The translations under genes and the position numbers were made by a program. From Candidatus Omnitrophota bacterium (lineage in GTDB: Bacteria; Omnitrophota; Gorgyraeia; Zapsychrales; Zapsychraceae), in the NCBI GenBank assembly GCA_018399915.1, contig JAGYNW010000015.1:1-18834 (forward strand): a stretch of 18,834 bases of DNA. Reading direction: 5' to 3'. Under the pieces are notes generated by a model. That model did not search any database. It saw only the letters and a list, made by a program, of their open reading frames with translations, and had not been told where the DNA came from. The first letter of the stretch is position 1. Every line of letters begins with the position of its first letter. This document shows positions 12,809 to 18,834 of this stretch, in pieces.

Positions 12809-14836
12809 ATGAACAAAGCTGAAGCTAAGAAGAAAATTGAAGAGCTTTCCCAAGCGCTTGAACAATATAATTACGCGTATTATGTAGCGCATCAACCTGT
12901 CATAACAGACAAGGAATATGATGATTTGATGCGGGCTTTGGTCGATCTTGAAACAAAATTTCCTGAATTCCGTTCCAGCAATTCTCCTTCGCAACGGATC
13001 GGGAGTGATATCCCGGCAACCGCTCAAACCGTTCGCCACAGCTCCAAGATGTATTCGCTGGATAATACATATGATGTCTCGGAGTTGAGAGAGTGGCATC
13101 AGCGGATACAAAAAGGGCTTGCCGGCGAAGCTGTCACGTTTGTTGTTGAGCTTAAGATCGACGGGGTAAGCGCATCTTTGAGATATGAAGACGGGGATTT
13201 TGTTTTGGGCGCCACTCGCGGCGATGGGGTCCGGGGCGAGATTATTACGCACAATATCCGGACGATCCGGTCGGTCCCGCTCAGGTTGCATACCCGCAAG
13301 CGAGCGGATTTCCCTTCGATGATAGATGTTCGGGCGGAAATTTATATGAACAGTAAGGATTTTCAAGAATTGAATCGTATCCGCAAAGAGAAAGGAGAAA
13401 ATCTTTTTGCGAATCCCCGCAACGCCACCAGCGGGACTGTGAAGTTATTGGACTCCCGCGTTGCGGCGAACCGGAGATTAAATTGTTTTGTGTATGCCCT
13501 GGGCGTTTATGAGGGACCCATGGAATTTACCACGCAATGGCAATTTTTGCAGGCCGCCCAGGAATGGGGATTCCCGGTCAATGCCCATAACCGGTTGTGC
13601 TCCAGCTTTGACGAAGTCATCCGGTATTGTCATCAATTTCAACAAGAACGGAAACAGATCCCCTATGATATTGATGGCGTGGTCATTAAGGTCAATTCCT
13701 TTGCTCAGCAGAGGGCCTTGGGAGAAACGCGCAAGTCTCCGCGCTGGGCCGTCGCGTACAAGTTTCCCGCGCATCAGGTGGCGACGACGGTACGCAAAAT
13801 TTCAGTTCAAGTCGGCCGGACCGGCGTGCTTACACCGATCGCGGAACTGCAGCCGGTAGAGTGCGCGGGTGTCGTGATCAAGCGCGCGACCTTGCATAAT
13901 TTTGATGAGGTTGCTCGTTTGGGCATTAAGGAAGGTGATCGGGTTTTGCTGGAAAGGGCGGGTGATGTTATCCCCAAGATTATTAAGGTGCTGGAATCTC
14001 CGCCGCAAGCCAAAGGTTCTGAATTCAAGGTTCCGAAAATTTGTCCGGAATGCCACGGGCCAGTCGTGCGCGAAAATCAAGGCCAGGTGGCTTACCGTTG
14101 CGTCAACAAACAATGTCCGAAAACATTGCGTCAGGGATTGATCCATTTTGCTTCGCGCCCGGCCATGGATATCCAAGGATTAGGGCAGTCAGTCGTGGAT
14201 CAATTATTCAACACGGGGCTGATCAAGAACATTTCTGATATTTATCGACTGCGGGAAGACGACCTTTTGACCCTGGACCTTTTCAAAGAGAAAAAGGCCA
14301 GGAATTTGATTGAAGCCATTGGCCAAAGCAAAACACAGCCTTTGTCACGATTTTTATATGGTTTGGGAATTCCCAATATCGGAGAAAAGGCCGCGCACAT
14401 TCTGGCCAAACATTTTAGATCGATGGATCGTTTGTTAGCGGCGACAGAAGAAGAGTTGACAGCTATTCATGAAATCGGGACGATCATGGCGCAATCAGTA
14501 GTAACAACCTTGCAGAGTCAAGGCACGCGCCGTTTGATCCAGAGGTGTCAGCAATATGGTGTGAATTTAACCGAACCGGCCGAGACGGATGCCGGCAAGG
14601 AATTATTTGGTAAGAAATTTTTATTCACGGGGAAGCTGGAACATATCACAAGACAAGAGGCTGCGGACCGGGTGCGGCAAAGCGGGGGCGAGGTAGCCTC
14701 GGGAATAAGTAAAAATCTTGACTATGTGGTTGTGGGCGAGTCGCCCGGGTCGAAATACCAAAAAGCCCGTGATTGGAAATTAACCATGATTACTGAGCGT
14801 GAATTTTTAGACTTAGTGAACGTTGCTGTTTTTTGA
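12809..14836 (+). CDS. ligA: NAD-dependent DNA ligase LigA
   Basis: LigA seals nicks in DNA during replication and repair using NAD. The 675 residues show the full bacterial domain order. The Ia domain covers about 1-70 (YYVAHQPVITDKEYDDLM at 24-41). In the adenylation domain ELKIDG (114-119) supplies the nucleotidylated Lys116, and TRGDGVRGE and ANPRNATSGT are further motifs. An OB fold follows at about 320-405 (GRTGVLTPIAELQPV). The zinc finger has C412, C415, C431 and C436. Helix-hairpin-helix repeats lie at about 445-590 (GLGIPNIGEKAA). A C-terminal BRCT domain starts near 593. No catalytic residue seems missing. The purine-rich GTGAGAG precedes the ATG. Confidence 0.97.
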   Translation: MNKAEAKKKIEELSQALEQYNYAYYVAHQPVITDKEYDDLMRALVDLETKFPEFRSSNSPSQRIGSDIPATAQTVRHSSKMYSLDNTYDVSELREWHQRIQKGLAGEAVTFVVELKIDGVSASLRYEDGDFVLGATRGDGVRGEIITHNIRTIRSVPLRLHTRKRADFPSMIDVRAEIYMNSKDFQELNRIRKEKGENLFANPRNATSGTVKLLDSRVAANRRLNCFVYALGVYEGPMEFTTQWQFLQAAQEWGFPVNAHNRLCSSFDEVIRYCHQFQQERKQIPYDIDGVVIKVNSFAQQRALGETRKSPRWAVAYKFPAHQVATTVRKISVQVGRTGVLTPIAELQPVECAGVVIKRATLHNFDEVARLGIKEGDRVLLERAGDVIPKIIKVLESPPQAKGSEFKVPKICPECHGPVVRENQGQVAYRCVNKQCPKTLRQGLIHFASRPAMDIQGLGQSVVDQLFNTGLIKNISDIYRLREDDLLTLDLFKEKKARNLIEAIGQSKTQPLSRFLYGLGIPNIGEKAAHILAKHFRSMDRLLAATEEELTAIHEIGTIMAQSVVTTLQSQGTRRLIQRCQQYGVNLTEPAETDAGKELFGKKFLFTGKLEHITRQEAADRVRQSGGEVASGISKNLDYVVVGESPGSKYQKARDWKLTMITEREFLDLVNVAVF

Positions 14837-14960
14837 ACACTGTGACTGTTTGTCCTGCGGGGAAATAGGGAGCAGCGGAAGCCCAGCTTTTATGTATACA
14901 TTTTTCAAAAAAAGTTAAAAAGATAATATTAACGAAAATGGCATGATGGAGGAGTTGAGA

Positions 14961-15476
14961 ATGAGAAGAAGCCGAAGTCGTCAGCGATATGTTTTAGGGG
15001 TATGCCTTCTTTTGTGTTTTTTTCTGCTCGAAGGCTGCGAGCCTTTACGGAAAAAATTTATCCGCAAGAAAAAGCAGGATGATACTTATAAAGGTGAGGT
15101 TATTTTTGAGCCTGTGGATTATTCTCCGGAGAATTTTACCGCAGAACAGAATTATACCAAGCACTACAATTATTGGGTGATCTGGGGCAAATCCCTGGAA
15201 GAGGCGTTGAAGGAAAGCCGCAATGAAAAACGGCACCGGTATTTTCTGGAGCAGGGCTTGAAGTCCCTGGAACAGATGCGGGTATATTTGAAAGAAGAGA
15301 AAAGGGCTCGTCTTGATGAAATGATCCAGGAATTTAAGTCTATCCGCGAGGAGTTTGCCAAGCCTTATATCATGTGGAATATCGTGAGGATCAATAACCG
15401 GATCAATTCCAATTCGATTAAGATCCGGACCCGGTTTAATCCCAGGGATCTGCAAGGGCATTTTATCGATCAATAA
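14961..15476 (+). CDS. small putative lipoprotein, function unknown
   Basis: The 171-residue protein begins with a basic stretch (MRRSRSRQRY), then a hydrophobic core (VLGVCLLLCFFLLEGC) ending in a lipobox with Cys26 as the lipidated residue, so it is probably exported and membrane anchored. The mature part is highly charged and mostly helical, with a likely coiled coil (SLEEALKESRN through MIQEFKSIREEFA), and ends in a polar tail. I recognise no family. I chose the ATG at 14961, with AGGAG (about 14949-14953) at eight bases, over an ATG at 14943 that would add six residues. It is 11 bases before xerD and 124 bases after ligA. That gap holds no clear terminator; GATAAT at 14922-14927 could be a weak -10 box. 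Confidence 0.75.
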   Translation: MRRSRSRQRYVLGVCLLLCFFLLEGCEPLRKKFIRKKKQDDTYKGEVIFEPVDYSPENFTAEQNYTKHYNYWVIWGKSLEEALKESRNEKRHRYFLEQGLKSLEQMRVYLKEEKRARLDEMIQEFKSIREEFAKPYIMWNIVRINNRINSNSIKIRTRFNPRDLQGHFIDQ

Positions 15477-15487
15477 AAAGAAAAGGT

Positions 15488-16375
15488 ATGGAAAAATACA
15501 TAGAAGAATTCATTGATTTTTTGGCGGTGGAACGCGGCCTTGCGGACAATACGATGTTTGCCTACCGAAGAGATCTGAATAAATATGAACTGTTTATGAA
15601 AAGCCGCGGGATCAAAGATATTGATAGTATTGATAAAACCGTCATTATGGATTTTATGTATTCCCTGAAGAAAGACGGCTTGGCCGTAAAATCCATATCG
15701 CGCAATTTAGCTGCGATAAAGATGTTTCACCGGTTTTTGTTACGGGAAAGGCTGGCGCAGGAAGATCCCACGATCTTGATCGACGCCCCAAAGATCTGGA
15801 CGCGGGTTCCGGATGTCCTTTCTGTTGATGAGATGACACGGATGATCAAAGCGGTAAAAGGCAAAGGCTGGCAGGTGGTCCGGGACAGGGCTATCCTGGA
15901 ATTGTTTTACGCCAGCGGTATGCGGGTATCGGAGTTAGTCGATCTAAAAATGGATAACATGAACTTTGAGATCGGGTATATCCGCTGTGTCGGTAAAGGA
16001 AAGAAAGAGCGGATCATTCCCGTCGGCAAAACAGCTAAAGAGACTGTATTGCGTTACTGTGAGACCGCGCGTCCGGTTTTGGTCAAAGACAGTTTGAATA
16101 AAACCCTTTTCTTGAGTCGGTTGGGAAAAAAGATCAGCCGGCAAAGCATATGGAAGATCATCAAATTTTATGCCCAAAAAGCGAATATTAAAAAGACCAT
16201 TAAACCTCACACCCTTAGACATACCTTTGCCACGCATCTTTTAGAGCATGGTGCGGATCTGAGATCTGTCCAGGAAATGCTGGGGCACGCGGACATTTCC
16301 ACGACGCAGATTTACACGCATGTGGACAAGGAACGGCTTAAATCTATTCATAAACAGTTTCATCCCCGGGGATAA
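15488..16375 (+). CDS. xerD: tyrosine recombinase XerD
   Basis: XerD acts with XerC at the dif site to resolve chromosome dimers. The 295-residue protein has an N-terminal SAM-like core-binding domain (about 1-85) and the catalytic domain (about 105-295). The active residues are Arg146 (GMRVSEL), Lys170 (GKGKKER), His241 and Arg244 (HTLRH), His267 (GHADISTTQIYTHV) and nucleophile Tyr276, spaced as in Escherichia coli XerD. The C-terminal IHKQFHPRG resembles the XerD ending that contacts XerC. Length and genomic setting among housekeeping genes argue for a chromosomal Xer enzyme rather than a phage or integron integrase. It follows the lipoprotein by 11 bases. Confidence 0.92.
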   Translation: MEKYIEEFIDFLAVERGLADNTMFAYRRDLNKYELFMKSRGIKDIDSIDKTVIMDFMYSLKKDGLAVKSISRNLAAIKMFHRFLLRERLAQEDPTILIDAPKIWTRVPDVLSVDEMTRMIKAVKGKGWQVVRDRAILELFYASGMRVSELVDLKMDNMNFEIGYIRCVGKGKKERIIPVGKTAKETVLRYCETARPVLVKDSLNKTLFLSRLGKKISRQSIWKIIKFYAQKANIKKTIKPHTLRHTFATHLLEHGADLRSVQEMLGHADISTTQIYTHVDKERLKSIHKQFHPRG

Positions 16376-16377
16376 AG

Positions 16378-17688
16378 ATGTCACCTTTCAGTTCTGAAAA
16401 AAGAAAGAACCCTTTTCAATATTGTCAAGGAATAGATAAGTCATTAACGGCCTTAATGCGGAAAATAGGCGCCGCCGCGGACCGTAACGGTTTACAAGCT
16501 TTTTTGATCGGAGGATTGGTCCGGGATATTTTTCTTGCGCGTGATCTGGACCTTTGGGATATCGATATTGTTATCGATAGCGATAGCGCCTCTTTTGCGC
16601 GCGCCTTGGCACGGCAGTTTGATGCGAAAGTGGTTATTTACAAGGCTTTTTATACCGCGTCGTTGTTTGTGACCAGGGGGCGCCGAATCGATCTGTCCAC
16701 TTTTCGGGCGGAAACCTATGCCCGGCCAGGCGCCTTGCCTCAAGTCCGCAAGGGAGATTTTCTGCAGGATGTGCAAAGACGCGATTTTACGATTAACGCC
16801 TTGGCGATAGCTTTGAATAAAAAATGTTTCGGGGCCTTGATCGATCCGGGCCAGGGATATGCCGACCTGAAGCAGAAACGTATCCGCGTATTTCATGACA
16901 AAAGTTTTTGTGATGATCCGACCCGGATTTTGCGTGCGGTCAGGTTTGAGCAGAGGCTGAATTTCAGGATCGAAAGGCATACTTTGCAGCTTTTAAAGGC
17001 GGCCCTGAAGAAAAGAAAAGAGACGCGTGTCAAAGCTCCCCGCTATTTCGCGGAGTTTAAAAAGATATTGATGGAAGAAGATCCGCTGAAGCCTTTACGC
17101 CGGCTTTCGCATCTGGGCGGCTTGACATTTATTCATGATCCTTTACAATTGGATATCCGCTTTATCCGAAAGGTATACAATCACAGGGCTTTGACCGGAC
17201 GATGGAAGGGGCTTGTTCAGCCAGAGCAGCGCTGGCTGTTTTATTTTCTCGCGATTCTCAAGGGGATGCCAGAGCGGCAAGTTCGCGCAATCGTTTCCAG
17301 ATTTCAGTTGTCTAATGAGGAGAAAAAGGCAGTTTTGCAATCAGCGGGTTTTTCAGCTACGGTAGCCTATTTGAATAATATCCAATTAAGGCCTCATCAG
17401 GTTTATGCCCGCCTTGAGCAATTGACGCCCGTCACTGTACTTTTTGTCCGGATGGCGACCCGGAGGGCGGTAGTGATCAGGCATTTGGAACGATATCTTG
17501 ATCAATACAGGCATGTTAAATTAAAAGTGGATGGCAATGACCTCAAACAGATGGGGATTGCCGCCGGACCCAAGATAGGGGTTATCCTGAAAGAACTTTT
17601 ATATGAAAAAATCGATCATGGTCTTAAGAGAAGATCGGAAGAAATGAAAGCGGTCCGTAAGATCATGGAGGGAGGGAAAGGATTATGA
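16378..17688 (+). CDS. CCA tRNA nucleotidyltransferase / poly(A) polymerase family protein
   Basis: The 436-residue protein belongs to class II nucleotidyltransferases. GGLVRDIFL (45-53) and the metal-binding DID (61-63) form the catalytic head. RRDFTINALAI (134-144) and RILRAVRFEQRL (183-194) are the conserved neck motifs that read the nucleotide. The C-terminal KVDGNDLKQMGIAAGPKIG stretch (starting near residue 382) is found in the CCA-adding enzymes. CCA addition to tRNA 3' ends is most likely, but A-adding and poly(A) polymerase members look alike at this level. It starts two bases after xerD, and its stop overlaps the rbfA start (ATGA), so translation is probably coupled. Confidence 0.9.
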   Translation: MSPFSSEKRKNPFQYCQGIDKSLTALMRKIGAAADRNGLQAFLIGGLVRDIFLARDLDLWDIDIVIDSDSASFARALARQFDAKVVIYKAFYTASLFVTRGRRIDLSTFRAETYARPGALPQVRKGDFLQDVQRRDFTINALAIALNKKCFGALIDPGQGYADLKQKRIRVFHDKSFCDDPTRILRAVRFEQRLNFRIERHTLQLLKAALKKRKETRVKAPRYFAEFKKILMEEDPLKPLRRLSHLGGLTFIHDPLQLDIRFIRKVYNHRALTGRWKGLVQPEQRWLFYFLAILKGMPERQVRAIVSRFQLSNEEKKAVLQSAGFSATVAYLNNIQLRPHQVYARLEQLTPVTVLFVRMATRRAVVIRHLERYLDQYRHVKLKVDGNDLKQMGIAAGPKIGVILKELLYEKIDHGLKRRSEEMKAVRKIMEGGKGL

Positions 17689-18038
17689 ACCGGTTAGATA
17701 GAATTAATCAGCAGCTCAAGAAAGAAATAAGTCTTATTTTATCCAAGGAGCTCAGTGACCCCAGGGTTGAATTTGTTTCCATCACGGCGGTGGATGTCAG
17801 CCCGGACCTGAGAAATGCAAAGGTGATGTTCAGCCTGTTCGGCGATACGCATTCTTCCGAAGAGGTGCGCCAGGTTTTAGACCGGGCGAAAGGAAGGATC
17901 AAGAAGTTTGTCGGCAGCCGTATGCGTATTCGATATACGCCGGACCTTTTTTTTGTCTATGACACTTCGGTAGATTCCAGTTTTCAAATTGACGCGGCCT
18001 TGAAGGAGATATCTGATGAAAAAGAAAAGACTGATTGA
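17685..18038 (+). CDS. rbfA: 30S ribosome-binding factor RbfA
   Basis: RbfA helps mature the 30S subunit and the 5' end of 16S rRNA, and is also a cold-shock adaptation factor. The 117-residue KH-type protein has the family signatures LSDPRVEFVSITAVDVSPDL (23-42), AKVMFSLFGD (45-54) and the C-terminal RIRYTPDLFFVYD (81-93). Length is normal. A ribosome-binding site (GGAGGGAAAGG) lies in the end of the upstream gene, whose stop codon it overlaps by four bases. It overlaps the downstream DHH-family gene by 23 bases. In many bacteria rbfA neighbours infB and truB. Here its upstream neighbour is the CCA enzyme instead. Confidence 0.95.
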   Translation: MNRLDRINQQLKKEISLILSKELSDPRVEFVSITAVDVSPDLRNAKVMFSLFGDTHSSEEVRQVLDRAKGRIKKFVGSRMRIRYTPDLFFVYDTSVDSSFQIDAALKEISDEKEKTD

Positions 18039-18834
18039 GGCGATCCGTTCAAGCCGGAATATTCTGATAACGGCGCATATTAATCCGGACCTCGATGCTA
18101 TCTGTTCTCAGTTAGCTCTGAGTGAATATCTCCGTCAAATAGGGAAGCGCGCGACCTTATTGAATAATGATGAGGTCCCTGAGCGGTATTCTTTTATCGG
18201 CGGACTCGCACGCATCAAAAAATCCCCGGCAAGGATACGGAAAGCTTTTGATCTGGTGATCGTTCTGGACTGCGGAGACTTGAACCGGACAGGCCAGGTG
18301 CAAAATCTGATTAGCTCAAAGACACAGATCGTCAACATTGATCATCATGTGTCCAATGATGGCTTTGGGCATATTAATTGTGTGGACACCCGAAGTTCAT
18401 CGACGGGAGAGGTGATTTATGATTTGTTTTCAGGCAAGCCGTTTACTCTGACCCGGAAGATCGCGATTTATTTATATGTCGCTATCATGACGGATACAGG
18501 GAGTTTTCGATATTCCAATACATCGGCCAAAACACACAGGATCGTCAGCGAGTTGATGCGTTTTGATATTCCGAATGACAAGCTTTATGAGCAAATTTAT
18601 GAGTCCATTCCCTTTGAAGATTTCTTTCAGTTCGCCAAGATCATCGGCAAACTCAAACAATTTTATGGAGGCCGTGTGATCTGTTTTGAGTTCGACAAAA
18701 AACTTCAGGAACGCTTTTCCTTGGATTTTGATCTGCGGGAGACGACGCTCAATTTTTTGAAACAGGTCAAAGGCGTTGAATTAATCATAATCTTTTCTTA
18801 TATGGAATCGCAGCGCACCCGGGTCAATTTCCGT
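18016..18834 (+). CDS. nrnA: DHH-family phosphoesterase, NrnA-like (oligoribonuclease/pAp phosphatase), 3'-truncated by the window edge
   Basis: From the ATG at 18016 to the end there are 273 codons without a stop, so the gene continues beyond the window. AAGGAG (18003-18008) is the Shine-Dalgarno. DHH-domain motifs are AHINPDLDAICS (20-31), VLDCGD (83-88), NIDHHVSN (107-114) and MTDTGSFRYSN (158-168), which supply the metal-binding Asp and His residues. The C-terminal DHHA1 domain begins near 220 and breaks off at RVNFR. NrnA-type enzymes degrade short oligoribonucleotides and 3'-phosphoadenosine 5'-phosphate. The first motif has Leu and Cys where many homologues have Gly or Pro and Gly. It overlaps rbfA by 23 bases, a neighbourhood common for this family. 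Confidence 0.9.
   Translation, partial: MKKKRLIEAIRSSRNILITAHINPDLDAICSQLALSEYLRQIGKRATLLNNDEVPERYSFIGGLARIKKSPARIRKAFDLVIVLDCGDLNRTGQVQNLISSKTQIVNIDHHVSNDGFGHINCVDTRSSSTGEVIYDLFSGKPFTLTRKIAIYLYVAIMTDTGSFRYSNTSAKTHRIVSELMRFDIPNDKLYEQIYESIPFEDFFQFAKIIGKLKQFYGGRVICFEFDKKLQERFSLDFDLRETTLNFLKQVKGVELIIIFSYMESQRTRVNFR

Noticed and set aside
12767..13366. Long minus-strand frame opposite ligA (and a similar one at 6155-6853 opposite ribD)
   Set aside because: Both lie wholly or mostly over well-supported genes, have no recognisable motifs, and read as frame shadows.
14837..14960. Terminator or operator in the ligA-lipoprotein gap, including the 10-bp palindrome ATGTATACAT (14892-14901)
   Set aside because: No stem with a T-run is visible, the palindrome is short and AT-rich, and the -35 match for the GATAAT box is poor.
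15488..16375. Tyrosine recombinase as sign of a mobile element
   Set aside because: The active-site spacing and C-terminus are those of XerD. No attachment repeats, tRNA or phage genes flank it, and its neighbours are housekeeping genes.

Overview
The window is a gene-dense bacterial chromosome segment at roughly 45-50% GC by eye. It contains no tRNA, rRNA, CRISPR array or insertion sequence that I can recognise. Its gene content suggests an uncultivated diderm bacterium: a short lipoprotein, FabZ-type fatty acid genes, a tyrosine recombinase of the XerD type, NAD-dependent DNA ligase and a CCA-adding enzyme next to rbfA and a DHH phosphoesterase. The overall style reminds me of candidate phylum Omnitrophota (OP3). 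That assignment is inference from gene style, not from a marker comparison.

Layout. Positions 1-2482 form a minus-strand unit read right to left: pncC (CinA C-terminal amidohydrolase), a three-helix membrane protein of unknown function, and a large multi-span membrane protein of the GT39/ArnT-like glycosyltransferase type that runs off the left edge (1-1257, no stop in the window). Positions 2483-2822 are a 340-base regulatory region. It carries two back-to-back sigma70-type promoters whose -35 boxes overlap, and, toward the right, a ~120-nt leader ending in a clear intrinsic terminator placed before ribBA.

All genes from 2823 to the right edge are on the plus strand. ribBA, ribH, nusB, a PHP-domain phosphatase, ribD and ribE come first. 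They cover the enzymes of riboflavin synthesis from GTP and ribulose 5-phosphate, except the dephosphorylation step, for which no recognised gene is present. Next comes a lipid cassette: a ketoacyl-synthase homologue that has lost all three catalytic residues, FabG and FabZ. A DUF3592 membrane protein and an AIM24/TIGR00266 protein follow, then acylphosphatase behind its own promoter, a metallophosphoesterase, ligA, a small lipoprotein, xerD, a CCA/poly(A) nucleotidyltransferase, rbfA, and a DHH-family nanoRNase/pAp phosphatase cut by the right edge.

Most intergenic gaps are short. Several stop/start overlaps (ribD/ribE, cca/rbfA, rbfA/nrnA) point to translational coupling. The two points most worth following are the catalytically dead KAS homologue heading a fabG-fabZ cassette, and the terminator-bearing ribBA leader, which does not match the FMN riboswitch.
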